Shown: positions 45,820 through 54,106 of the stretch, in pieces
Position numbering within the stretch: the first letter of the stretch is position 1
Layout of the letters: each line of letters opens with the position of its first letter
Assembly (NCBI RefSeq): GCF_002213425.1
Contig: NZ_NJGV01000001.1
Span: 248,001-312,000, forward strand
DNA: 64,000 nt
Source: Herbaspirillum aquaticum
GTDB lineage: Bacteria; Pseudomonadota; Gammaproteobacteria; Burkholderiales; Burkholderiaceae_D
Reading direction: 5' to 3'
Position numbers and translations under genes: made by a program
Notes under the pieces: generated by a model
Seen by the model: only the letters and a program-made list of their open reading frames with translations
What the model was told of the DNA's origin: nothing
Database searches by the model: none

Positions 45820-46930
45820 GCGCAAAGACCAGCACGCCCGCCGCAGCGACGTCGATTGCCAGCATCAGCGCGGCGCCAAGACGACGCTCCATGAACGCGC
45901 CAAGCGCCCAGAACCCGGCCAGCAGGGCCACGCTGGTGGCAAGCAGCCAACCATAAGATTGACCATCGGCCAGCCAGAGCACCGCCGCGGCTGCGCCCAG
46001 CAGCAAGAGGAACTGCAATGCCGAGGCCCATCGTGCCAGCGTCGGCAGCTCGGTCTCGTAACGCCGGCGCGCGGCGTCGAGGTCGAACGGGGCAGGTGCC
46101 GCCATTCCGGCGGGACGCCATCCGGGCGGCTTGATGAAAATTTTCAGCTTGTCCTGCCAGCGTGGCATTTGGGCAGCGTTCTGCAGCAATTGCTGGTAGC
46201 CGGAAAAAATCGACCATAGCGGATCCCAACTGTTCAACGGTGTGCGGGTGCCATAGACCACCGGCTCTTTTTCCTCGGCGAAGGTACCGAACATGCGGTC
46301 CCAGATCACCAGCATGCCGCCGTAGTTCTTGTCGAGGTATTGGTCGTTCACGGCGTGGTGTACGCGATGGTTGGACGGCGACGAAAACACGCGATCGAAC
46401 CAGCCCAGCTTGCCCACGTGCTCGGTATGGATCCAGAACTGGTAGATGAGCACGACCAGTCCCGCGATCCCGAACTGCTCTGGCTCCACGCCGAGGATGG
46501 CCATGGGCAGATAGAAGATCCATCCCAGCAGCATGACGGTGCTTTCCTGGCGCAGAGCGGTGGAGAGATTGAAGTGCTGGCTCTGGTGGTGCACGGAGTG
46601 GGCCGCCCAGCCCAGCGCATTTTCATGGCCGAAGCGGTGCAGCCAGTAATCGAAAAAGTCGAACAGGAGGATGGCCGTGATCCATCCCAGCGCCCCGTGC
46701 CAGAATCGCGCCGCCGGGAATATGGCGAAGACGCGGTAGGCCAGGAAATACAGGCCGACCTGGAAGATCTGGGTGACCAGCGCCACCAGCTGGCTGATGA
46801 CGCCCAGCGACAGGCTGGCCAGGGAGTCGGCCAGTTGATAGGTATTGCGTTGGCGCAGGTAGCCGTAGCCGAATTCCACTGCGATGAGCAGGAGGAATAC
46901 GGGGATGGCGTAGACGATGATGGTTTCCAT
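45806..46930 (-). CDS. Sterol desaturase/fatty acid hydroxylase family protein
   Basis: A 374-residue membrane di-iron enzyme. Four or five TM segments lie in residues 1-150. The histidine clusters are HRFGHE, HSVHHQSQHFN, HTEH and NHRVHH, the di-iron ligand set. A C-terminal extension (about 290-374) adds three hydrophobic segments not present in minimal family members. The substrate, probably a lipid, is unknown. Its 3' end overlaps the EAL gene tail-to-tail by 14 bp. Confidence 0.9.
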   Translation of the reverse strand: METIIVYAIPVFLLLIAVEFGYGYLRQRNTYQLADSLASLSLGVISQLVALVTQIFQVGLYFLAYRVFAIFPAARFWHGALGWITAILLFDFFDYWLHRFGHENALGWAAHSVHHQSQHFNLSTALRQESTVMLLGWIFYLPMAILGVEPEQFGIAGLVVLIYQFWIHTEHVGKLGWFDRVFSSPSNHRVHHAVNDQYLDKNYGGMLVIWDRMFGTFAEEKEPVVYGTRTPLNSWDPLWSIFSGYQQLLQNAAQMPRWQDKLKIFIKPPGWRPAGMAAPAPFDLDAARRRYETELPTLARWASALQFLLLLGAAAAVLWLADGQSYGWLLATSVALLAGFWALGAFMERRLGAALMLAIDVAAAGVLVFALMAA

Positions 46931-47316
46931 GGGGCTTGAAGAGGTGAAGCAGGGGCCGACGAACCCGCAAGTATGCCGCTACCCGGGAATATTTTCCTGG
47001 CGCGGTGGCTTTTGATGTAAAAGCGGTGCGGACGGTGTGCGTCGGCTTTATCTTGATTTGTATGGAAACATGAGCTGATTGTGTCCATACATTCTGGAGG
47101 TGGCGGCAGCATTGGGCCGCGCGCTGTCCTTCCCGTTTGCAAACTGAAACCGTAAATGCGTCGACGGGCAGCTTCTCCCGCAATGGACAACGGGACCATT
47201 GCCGAACTCATCGCCTTGCGCGTCGCTTCTTCAAGCACACCTGTGCATTCGATGGCCTGATGGTTTCTCAGTGAGCTCGGCCAGTCCGCCTCCGGCGGTG
47301 CGGACGCCACCGCTTC

Positions 47317-47535
47317 AACTCGGATGCGGACGCTGTCAATGTTGCTTTCGCCAATGCCAGCGGAGAGAGTTTTTCCGTGATCAGTGGCGGCACCGCGCGC
47401 AATCTGCTGCGACTCGGCGTGGGTGCGACCTACCCGCTCTCCGATACCTCCAACCTGTTCAGCCAAGCGCAATTCCATTTCGGTGCGGCCAGTCGTTCCT
47501 GCGGGGTGACGGCCGGCTGGCGTTGGTGGTGGTGA
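47317..47535 (+). pseudogene. Autotransporter beta-domain remnant
   Basis: A 72-codon open stretch ends at a TGA with strand-like sequence (ATYPLSDTSNLFSQAQFHF, then GVTAGWRWWW), resembling the last strands of an autotransporter barrel. It has no start or passenger domain, and sequence upstream is frame-disrupted. The whole gap 46931-48237 (about 1.3 kb) has no intact gene. Confidence 0.55.
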
Positions 47536-47666
47536 CCGGATCGGCTGTTTCCTGAAGAGTTCAAGCGCCAGGCAGGCAAACTGGCCGGCGCAGTTGCGTA
47601 GGCAATGCCTCCATGAACGTACCCCAATGAACTGTTGCACAGTTCCCGCCGCGCGTTGAATCCCTG

Positions 47667-47777
47667 TTACCTCGCGTCGCTGTTGCCATGCATCCGGCAC
47701 GGCTCGGCCAATTTCAGACCGGCTCAGGTTTCTTTGCGCAATCCAATGACCTGCTCTTCGGTCCATCGTTTCTTCAT
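47667..47777 (-). pseudogene. IS3-family orfA (transposase HTH) remnant
   Basis: The minus strand encodes MKKRWTEEQVIGLRKET, stop, AGLKLAEPCRMHGNSDAR, stop. This is clearly the N-terminal part of IS3-group OrfA, which reads like MKKRxTEEQIIGxLxEAEAGxxVxELCRKHG. Two in-frame stops and the absence of orfB and inverted repeats show a dead fragment. Confidence 0.75.
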
Positions 47778-48040
47778 GCTGCTCCCCGTATGAGGCAGCT
47801 TCCCCCGTCGATCCCCTACCTGTTTCATCCAGCAGAGTATTCAGGCCAGCGTCTCCATTTCCCGCGCACCATGCTGTATCGGCTTCGCGACAGGTGCTGA
47901 TACGGTGCAAATCGCTCACCAGGGCGGCGCTGCATGCCTGTCTTTGGTGAGTTCCCAGCCGGGAAAAGCGATGAAATCTGCTGTTCCAGCCTGGCACGCT
48001 GTTTGCTTTTACGCAGAAAACGATTTTTATATAAACCATC

Positions 48041-48056
48041 AGTTCATATATGAAAC
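48041..48056. promoter_or_regulatory. Palindromic operator candidate O1 (IclR-type)
   Basis: AGTTCATATATGAAAC: central CATATATG with near-symmetric arms. The same 16-bp pattern returns at 48125-48140, consensus GTTYCATATATGRAAC. The region is distinctly AT-rich against the 63% GC background. Confidence 0.7.
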
Positions 48057-48076
48057 AAAATAAGTCATTTTGTTTC
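48052..48076. repeat. Perfect 10-bp inverted repeat overlapping O1
   Basis: GAAACAAAAT-AAGTC-ATTTTGTTTC. A further dyad GAGATAT...ATATCTC (48077-48083 with 48102-48108) lies next to it, so three nested dyads precede the promoter. Confidence 0.7.
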
Positions 48077-48091
48077 GAGATATCTGCTATA

Positions 48092-48119
48092 TTGGCTACG
48101 AATATCTCCCATATATAAA
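48092..48119 (+). promoter_or_regulatory. Sigma-70-type promoter of the catabolic cluster
   Basis: TTGGCT (48092-48097), 16-bp spacer, TATAAA (48114-48119). The predicted start would fall within or at the edge of operator O2, and the first gene begins about 110 bp downstream. Confidence 0.6.
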
Positions 48120-48124
48120 TTGCT

Positions 48125-48140
48125 GTTTCATATATGGAAC
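48125..48140. promoter_or_regulatory. Palindromic operator candidate O2 (IclR-type)
   Basis: GTTTCATATATGGAAC, a 16-bp dyad with one mismatched pair, directly after the -10 box. Occupation here would block initiation. The IclR-family gene at 53272-54105 in the same cluster is the obvious candidate binder. Confidence 0.7.
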
Positions 48141-48237
48141 GTTTCGGTGCCCGGCAGGAGGCACCCGTCCGCAGAGACGGCAGCCGGGAAGAATAGCTGG
48201 GGCGCAGCAGCGCGCTATGGCAATCAGCAGAGGCAAC

Positions 48238-49023
48238 ATGATCGAAATCGAATTCCGCAAGGTCGGCAAAAGTTTTGTCGATCGCCAGACGGCGCAAGCG
48301 CGCGCCGCTGTCACCAACGTCAACCTGTCCATCAAGAGCGGCGAGGTGGTCTCCATCATCGGTCCCTCCGGCTGTGGCAAGAGCACCCTGCTCAACATGG
48401 GAGCAGGGCTGTACCTGCCCACCGAAGGCGAAGTCTTCGTCGGCGGTGAGCGCGTGACCAAGCCGGTCCGCAAGGTCGCCTTCATGCTGCAGAAGGACCT
48501 GCTCATGCCCTGGCGCAATATCCGCGCCAACGTCACTCTGGGGCTGGAAATCGACGGCATCCGCGAGGCCGAGCGCCGGCGCATCGCCGACGAGCTGCTG
48601 GCCAAGTGCCACCTCAAGGGCTTTGAAGAGCATTACCCATACCAGCTCTCCGGCGGCATGCGCCAGCGCGCCGCGCTGGCCCGCACGCTGGCGGTGGACC
48701 CGCAGGTGCTGCTGCTGGACGAACCCTTCTCGGCCCTGGATGCCCAGACCAAGATGGTGCTGCAGCAGGATCTGGCCAAGATGCTCTACGAAAAGAAGAA
48801 GACCGCGCTCTTCATTACCCACGACCTGGTGGAAGCCATCGCCCTGTCGGACCGCCTGCTGGTCATGAGCGAGCGTCCCGGCACCATCGTCGAGGAAATC
48901 GTGGTGGACCTGCCGTTCCGCGACAACCCGCTGGAGCGCCGCAAGCTGCCCGAGATCGGCCCCTTGCAAGGGCGCCTGATGGAACTGCTCAAGGTGGGCA
49001 AAGAGACCGCCGAGCTGCACTGA
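48238..49023 (+). CDS. ABC transporter ATP-binding protein (NitT/TauT, SsuB-like)
   Basis: A 261-residue ATPase with Walker A GPSGCGKST, Q-loop LQKDLLMPW, signature LSGGMRQRAALARTL, Walker B VLLLDEPFSALD and switch THDLVEA. It belongs to the nitrate/sulphonate/taurine importer group. The start MIEIEFRKVG has an AGAGG site 6 bp upstream; an upstream ATG at 48217 is possible. It is the first gene of the large catabolic cluster and is followed by its binding protein and permease. Its cargo is presumably the growth substrate of the cluster. Confidence 0.92.
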   Translation: MIEIEFRKVGKSFVDRQTAQARAAVTNVNLSIKSGEVVSIIGPSGCGKSTLLNMGAGLYLPTEGEVFVGGERVTKPVRKVAFMLQKDLLMPWRNIRANVTLGLEIDGIREAERRRIADELLAKCHLKGFEEHYPYQLSGGMRQRAALARTLAVDPQVLLLDEPFSALDAQTKMVLQQDLAKMLYEKKKTALFITHDLVEAIALSDRLLVMSERPGTIVEEIVVDLPFRDNPLERRKLPEIGPLQGRLMELLKVGKETAELH

Positions 49024-49078
49024 TTTCACGCTGCATCTTCACCCGTCAACAGAGAGACCCCAAGGGAGAGCCAGAAAC

Positions 49079-50074
49079 ATGAAGAACCTGTTCGCATCCG
49101 CCTGTAGTGCATTCGCCCTGGTCGCGGCCATGGGCGCCGCCGTCCTGCCCATGGCCGCGCATGCCGCTCCGGAAGAAGTGACCTACCTGCTGCCCGCGCC
49201 ACCCAATTCGCCGGCCTTCGCTCCTTGGGTGCTGGCCCAGCACAAGGGCTATTACGCCGATGAAAACCTGAAGGTCAGCTTTATCGTCGCCAAGGGCGGC
49301 GTGGACGTGGCCAAGCAGATCGGCGCCGGCAATGCCGTCATCGGTGGTGCCATTGGCGACACCCCCATCGTGGTTCGCGCCAACGGCATTCCGGTCAAGG
49401 CCATCGCCGTGCTGGGTGCCGGTTCGGTGACCATGGTCGCTGCCAACCCGGCCGATGGCATCAAGGGCCTCAAGGACCTCAAGGGCAAGACCGTCACCGT
49501 GATGTCCTATACCGATACCACCTACTACGCCTTCCTGGGCAGCCTGAAGACCGCCGGCCTGTCCAAGACCGACGTGCAGATCCAGGCCGCCGGTCCTTCC
49601 GGCGTCTGGCAGCTGTACACCTCGGGCAAGTCGCAGGCCTTCGCCGGTGTGCCCGACTGGGTGGTCAACGCTACCGATGCCGGCGCCAAGGTCGAACTGC
49701 TGGACAACGGTGGCTTCAAGAGCATGGCGCAGGCCATCCTGGCCTCCGACGACACCATCAAGAAGAACCCGGAACTGTTGAAACGCCTGGTGCGCGCCAC
49801 CCTGCGCGGCATGCAGGACATCATGAAGGACCCCAAGGCCGCGGCCGATGACTACGTCGCCGCACTGCCCACTTACAAGGGCAAGGAAGCCAGCATCCAG
49901 GCCACCTTCGAGATGTACAACAAGTACGTCTATGCCAACCAGAAGACCCTGGGCCAGATCGACCAGGCGCGCATGGAAGCGGTCCAGAAGTTCTACGTCA
50001 GCGAAGGCATCGTCACCAAGGCCACGCCGGTCAACGAGCTCTTCACCAACCAGTTCGTCGGAGTCGCCAAGTAA
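49079..50074 (+). CDS. ABC transporter substrate-binding protein (SsuA/NMT1-like)
   Basis: A 331-residue periplasmic protein with a signal peptide (about 1-29, cleavage after AAHA). The NMT1/SsuA-type fold is seen in APWVLAQHKGYYADENLKVSFI and DLKGKTVTVMSYTDTTYYAF. An AAGGGAGAG ribosome site precedes the ATG. Its ligand is not predictable from the sequence; aromatic acids and N-heterocycles are known for relatives in catabolic loci. Confidence 0.92.
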   Translation: MKNLFASACSAFALVAAMGAAVLPMAAHAAPEEVTYLLPAPPNSPAFAPWVLAQHKGYYADENLKVSFIVAKGGVDVAKQIGAGNAVIGGAIGDTPIVVRANGIPVKAIAVLGAGSVTMVAANPADGIKGLKDLKGKTVTVMSYTDTTYYAFLGSLKTAGLSKTDVQIQAAGPSGVWQLYTSGKSQAFAGVPDWVVNATDAGAKVELLDNGGFKSMAQAILASDDTIKKNPELLKRLVRATLRGMQDIMKDPKAAADDYVAALPTYKGKEASIQATFEMYNKYVYANQKTLGQIDQARMEAVQKFYVSEGIVTKATPVNELFTNQFVGVAK

Positions 50075-50076
50075 TC

Positions 50077-50946
50077 ATGAATACCACCACAGCCAAAGAC
50101 CTGACCATGTCCAGTCCCGAGCCAACGTCCTCGCCCGATCTGATCAAGCCGACGGGGCGTCGTCCGCTGATGAACGACAAGGCCCGCACGGTGTGCGGCA
50201 GCCTGGCGCTGCTGGTGGTGTTCATCGCCGCCTGGCAGTGGGGGCCCGGCATGCTGGGCATGCCCGAATACATCCTGCCCAACTTCATGCAGGTGGTGCG
50301 TGAAGCGGTGGTGATGTGGAACAACGCGCAATTGCTGCAGCACTTCGGCATCACCGCCATGGAAGTGGTGTTCGGCTTCCTCTTCGGTGCCTTGCTGGGC
50401 CTGGCCGTCGGCGTTGCGCTGGGCCTCTCGCCGCGTGCCGAGGCCATGCTCTCGCCCTATATCCTGGCGCTGCAGATCGCGCCCAAGGTGGCCTTTGCAC
50501 CACTGTTCGTGATGTGGCTGGGCTACACCATCTACCCCAAGATCATCGTGGCGGTGCTGATCGTGTTCTTCCCGATCATGATCAACGTGCTCTCGGCCAT
50601 CCGTACCGTCGATCCCGACATGGTCAACCTGGTGCGTACGCTCAATGCCGGCCGCTGGCAGATCTTCCACCTGGTCGAGTTCCGTTCGGCACTGCCGGCG
50701 CTGTTCTCGGGCCTGCGCATCGCCTCCACGCTGTCGGTCATCGGCGTGACCGTAGGTGAACTGGTGGGTGGCAACCAGGGGCTGGGTTATCTGCTGGTCG
50801 ATGGGGAAGGGCAGGGCAATACTGCTGCCGTCTTCGTCTCCATCGTCGCACTGACCCTCATCGGTGTGGTCACCTACGGTGTGGTGGTCTGGGCCGAACG
50901 CAAGGTCCTGCACTACCTGCCCAAGGCCAATACCAGCACCGTCTGA
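50077..50946 (+). CDS. ABC transporter permease (SsuC-like)
   Basis: A 289-residue inner-membrane permease with six TM segments. The EAA-type coupling loop near VRTLNAGRWQIFHLVEFRSALPALFSGLRIA is the family fingerprint. The N-terminal 40 residues are hydrophilic; MNDKARTVCGS at residue 32 is an alternative start. It lies 2 bp after the binding-protein gene. Confidence 0.92.
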   Translation: MNTTTAKDLTMSSPEPTSSPDLIKPTGRRPLMNDKARTVCGSLALLVVFIAAWQWGPGMLGMPEYILPNFMQVVREAVVMWNNAQLLQHFGITAMEVVFGFLFGALLGLAVGVALGLSPRAEAMLSPYILALQIAPKVAFAPLFVMWLGYTIYPKIIVAVLIVFFPIMINVLSAIRTVDPDMVNLVRTLNAGRWQIFHLVEFRSALPALFSGLRIASTLSVIGVTVGELVGGNQGLGYLLVDGEGQGNTAAVFVSIVALTLIGVVTYGVVVWAERKVLHYLPKANTSTV

Positions 50947-50982
50947 ATCGAACCACTCAACCAGCGCAACAGGAGCAAGCAC

Positions 50983-51753
50983 ATGTCAGCAGCAAGCACG
51001 GCGACACTTTTGGCGGGACGACGCATTCTGGTCACTGGCGCGGCACGCGGCCTCGGCCTGGCGTTCGTGGACGCCATCGCCGCCGCCGGGGCCAAGGTGG
51101 CCATGGCCGACATCCTCCAGGAAGAACTGGCAGCCTCCGTGGCCGCCCTGAAACAGCGCGGCCTGCAGGTCGAAGGTTTCGCACTGGACCTGGCCGATGC
51201 GGCCTCGGTGAAGGCCTGCGCAGCGGCCGCCACCAAATGGCTGGGCGGACTCGACGGCCTGGTCAACAACGCCGCCATCACCAACTCAGGCGGCAAGAGC
51301 AGCGAGCAGCTGGAGGTAGACATGTGGGACCGCGTCATGGATGTCAACGTACGCGGCACCTGGCTGATGACCAATGCCTGCCTGCCGTCGCTGCGTGCCT
51401 CGGGGCGCGGTGCGGTAGTGAACCTGTCGTCCGATACTCCCTTGTGGGGCGCGCCCAACCTGCTGGCCTACGTGGCCAGCAAGAGTGCGGTGATCGGCAT
51501 GACCCGTTCACTGGCACGCGAGCTGGGCGCAGACAACATCACCGTCAATGCCGTGGCACCGGGCCTGACGCTGGTGGAAGCCACCCAGTACGTACCGCAG
51601 GCGCGGCACCAGCACTACCTCGACGGCCGAGCCATCCGGCGCGACCAGCTGCCCGAGGATGTCTGCGGCGCGGTGGTGTTCGCGCTGTCGGACATGGCGC
51701 GCTTCTTCACCGGTCAGGTGATGGCGGTCAACGGTGGTTTCGTGATGCATTGA
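50983..51753 (+). CDS. Short-chain dehydrogenase/reductase
   Basis: A 256-residue classical SDR: TGAARGLG near residue 19 for NAD(P), NNAA in the middle, catalytic Ser in NLSSDT and the active pair Tyr163 and Lys167 in YVASK. It ends with a typical MAVNGGF segment. An AACAGGAG ribosome site is present. In the cluster it could act on a cis-dihydrodiol or a hydroxyacid; the specific substrate is unknown. Confidence 0.9.
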   Translation: MSAASTATLLAGRRILVTGAARGLGLAFVDAIAAAGAKVAMADILQEELAASVAALKQRGLQVEGFALDLADAASVKACAAAATKWLGGLDGLVNNAAITNSGGKSSEQLEVDMWDRVMDVNVRGTWLMTNACLPSLRASGRGAVVNLSSDTPLWGAPNLLAYVASKSAVIGMTRSLARELGADNITVNAVAPGLTLVEATQYVPQARHQHYLDGRAIRRDQLPEDVCGAVVFALSDMARFFTGQVMAVNGGFVMH

Positions 51754-51811
51754 AGTCTTACCTCTTGCCAGATCAACCCGGATCATTCCGGACCCATTCA
51801 AGGAGAAAAGC

Positions 51812-52348
51812 ATGACCGATATGTCCGAACAGGAAAACATGGGCCGCAGCTGGGATCGCCCCGCCGGCGCCAGCTTCGCTGACTGGATGGAATCGCGCGT
51901 GGCGCGCCTGTCCACCCGCAAGTATGACTGGAACGCACTGAAGTTCCAGGCCGACTACGACCCCAAGTACCGTCGCGCCCAGATGCGCTACATCGGCACC
52001 GGCGGCACGGGTGTGGCCCATGACGCCAACGTCATTCCCTCCGAGCATTTCACCTTCTCGACCATGATCATCCCGGCCGGCCACGAAGGCCCGTCGCACC
52101 TGCACGTGGACGTGGAAGAAGTGTTCTTCGTCCTGCGCGGCAAGCTCAAGCTGGTGCTGGAAAAGGATGGCGAGCGCTTCGAGACCATTCTCACCGACCG
52201 TGACGTGGTCTCGGTGCCGCCGGGCGTGTATCGCGAAGAGATCAACATCGGCGACGAAGACGCGCTGATGTGCGTGATGCTGGGTGCCAAGAAACCCATC
52301 ACCCCGACTTATCCGCCGGATCATCCGCTGACCTCCGTCAAGCGCTGA
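51812..52348 (+). CDS. Cupin-domain protein
   Basis: A 178-residue single-domain cupin. The first metal motif is H-x-H-x-D-x-E-E like (SHLHVDVEEVFFVLRG), the second P-P-G-V-Y-R-E-E. It has an N-terminal extension of about 60 residues. The EVFFVLRG segment is typical of cupin_2. It may be a metal-dependent isomerase, dioxygenase or regulatory binding protein. It lies between two oxidoreductase/hydrolase genes of the cluster. Confidence 0.88.
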   Translation: MTDMSEQENMGRSWDRPAGASFADWMESRVARLSTRKYDWNALKFQADYDPKYRRAQMRYIGTGGTGVAHDANVIPSEHFTFSTMIIPAGHEGPSHLHVDVEEVFFVLRGKLKLVLEKDGERFETILTDRDVVSVPPGVYREEINIGDEDALMCVMLGAKKPITPTYPPDHPLTSVKR

Positions 52349-52365
52349 TTGCAGAGAACGACACC

Positions 52366-53253
52366 ATGCATCCTGACACCTCCATCGCCCCCGTCACCGC
52401 AGCCAGCTGCGACGAGGCGCTGCGCGAACCGCTGGCACTGCTCGATAGCCGCTTCACCGAGGGCAGCGTCGAGGTGCCGGGTGGCCGTGTCAGCTACCGC
52501 AGCTGCGGTAGCGGTCCGGTGGTGGTGCTGTTGCATGGCATCAGCTCGGGCGCGCCCTCGTGGTTGCAGTGCGCGCTCAAGCTGGCGTCGCAGGCGCGCG
52601 TGATCGCCTGGAACGCGCCCGGTTACGGCCGTTCGACACCGCTGACGATGAGCCAGCCCAAGGCGGTCGATTATGCAACGCGCCTGCAGGACATGTTGCA
52701 GGCGCTGGAGGTCGAGCAGTGCGTGCTGGTCGGCCATTCCTTGGGCGCGCTGATGGCCGCAGCCTACCTGGCCCATGGCGATGGCCGCGCACGCCGTACG
52801 CTGCTGGCCGATCCGGCGCTGGGCTACGGTGCTGCCGACAAGCAAGAGCGCGCGCAGCAGGTGCGGCAAGAGCGCCTGGCTGCCTTGTACACACTGGGCA
52901 TCGCCGGCATGGCGCAGAAGCCGACACGCCTGCTGTCGGCCCACGCCAGCGCGCAGGACCACGCCTGGGTGCGCTGGAACATGCAGCGGCTGGACGCATC
53001 GGGCTACACCCAGGCGGTGCAATTGTTGTGCGGTGACGATATCGCGCCTTACCTGCAGGCTGCACCACGACGGGGGTTGTCGGTGGCGTGCGGAACCGAG
53101 GACATCGTCACCACCCCGCAGGCCAGTGAAGGGCTGGCCAGGCAGTTCGGACTTCCCTTCAAGCTGGTGGACGCGGCCGGCCATGCCTGCTATATCGAGC
53201 AGCCGTCGCAATTTGCTGCGCTGGTCAGCGCGCAACTCACCTCAACCAATTAA
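52366..53253 (+). CDS. Alpha/beta-hydrolase (ring-fission product hydrolase candidate)
   Basis: A 295-residue alpha/beta-hydrolase. Oxyanion-hole motif LLHGISSG lies near residue 53. The nucleophile elbow is GHSLGA, the acid is Asp in GTEDIV and the base is His in AGHACYIE. The family includes meta-cleavage product hydrolases (BphD/MhpC type) that cut C-C bonds after extradiol ring cleavage; an extradiol-type dioxygenase is encoded downstream. The start MHPDTSIAPV was preferred over upstream reading into the cupin gene. Confidence 0.88.
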   Translation: MHPDTSIAPVTAASCDEALREPLALLDSRFTEGSVEVPGGRVSYRSCGSGPVVVLLHGISSGAPSWLQCALKLASQARVIAWNAPGYGRSTPLTMSQPKAVDYATRLQDMLQALEVEQCVLVGHSLGALMAAAYLAHGDGRARRTLLADPALGYGAADKQERAQQVRQERLAALYTLGIAGMAQKPTRLLSAHASAQDHAWVRWNMQRLDASGYTQAVQLLCGDDIAPYLQAAPRRGLSVACGTEDIVTTPQASEGLARQFGLPFKLVDAAGHACYIEQPSQFAALVSAQLTSTN

Positions 53254-53271
53254 ATAAAACAGAAAATCATC

Positions 53272-54105
53272 ATGAACAAACCAGTGATGCCAGAAGAAGA
53301 GTCGCAAGACAAGTATTCCGTCCCGGGCCTGGAACGCGGCCTGCGCCTGCTATGCGAATTCAGCCGCCAGGACAAGACCCTGTCCGCGCCCGAACTGGCG
53401 CGTCGTCTGGACATCCCGCGCTCCACGGTGTTTCGCCTGCTGGCCACGCTGGAACGCATGGGCTTTGTCGAGCGCGCCGATGGCGGGCGCGACTACCGCC
53501 TGGGCATGTCGGTGCTGCGCCTGGGCTTCGAATACCTGGCCTCGCTGGAACTGACCGAGATCGGCCGCCCGCTGCTGGACCGCCTGCGCGACGAGATCGG
53601 CTACTCCTGCAACCTGGTCGTGCGCGATGGCCGCTCCATTGTCTATGTCGCCAAGTCGGTCACCCAGACCGCATTCACCAGCCACGTCAACGTCGGCACC
53701 CGTCTGCCGGCGCATGCCACCGTGCTGGGCAGGGTGCTGCTGGAAGACCTGAGCCTGCCGCAACTGCGCGCCCTGTATCCGGAAGAGCACCTGGAAGTCT
53801 TTTCCAGCAACACCCCCAAGACCGTGGTCGAGTTGTTCGACATGGTGCAGGCCGACAAGGAACGCGGCTTCGTCCTGCAGGAAGGTTTCTTCGAAACCAG
53901 CATCTCCACCGTCGCCGCACCGGTACGCGATCACTCCGGCAACGTGGTGGCCGCCATGGGCGCCACGATCCCTTCGCCGCACATCGATGCCAGCCAGCTC
54001 GACATCATCGTGGCCCGCGTGCGCGAGACCGCAGCCGAACTGTCCCGCCTGCTGGACCACGCTCCGCAAGGCGGCGCCAAGGTCGTCAACATGTGGCGGG
54101 GCTGA
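53272..54105 (+). CDS. IclR family transcriptional regulator
   Basis: A 277-residue regulator with an N-terminal winged HTH (PELARRLDIPRSTVFRLLATLERMGFVER) and a C-terminal IclR effector domain (about 105-265, GRSIVYVAKSVTQ and TRLPAHATVLGRVLL). It lies inside the catabolic cluster. IclR proteins usually bind palindromes of about 14-16 bp close to the promoter, matching the pair at 48041 and 48125. Effector and sign of control are unknown. Confidence 0.92.
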   Translation: MNKPVMPEEESQDKYSVPGLERGLRLLCEFSRQDKTLSAPELARRLDIPRSTVFRLLATLERMGFVERADGGRDYRLGMSVLRLGFEYLASLELTEIGRPLLDRLRDEIGYSCNLVVRDGRSIVYVAKSVTQTAFTSHVNVGTRLPAHATVLGRVLLEDLSLPQLRALYPEEHLEVFSSNTPKTVVELFDMVQADKERGFVLQEGFFETSISTVAAPVRDHSGNVVAAMGATIPSPHIDASQLDIIVARVRETAAELSRLLDHAPQGGAKVVNMWRG

Positions 54106-54106
54106 G

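Noticed and set aside
46348-49029. An 893-codon open frame on the minus strand across the decayed region and the ABC ATPase
   Set aside because: It runs antisense to the clearly real ATP-binding protein and through the AT-rich promoter, and has no recognisable domain.
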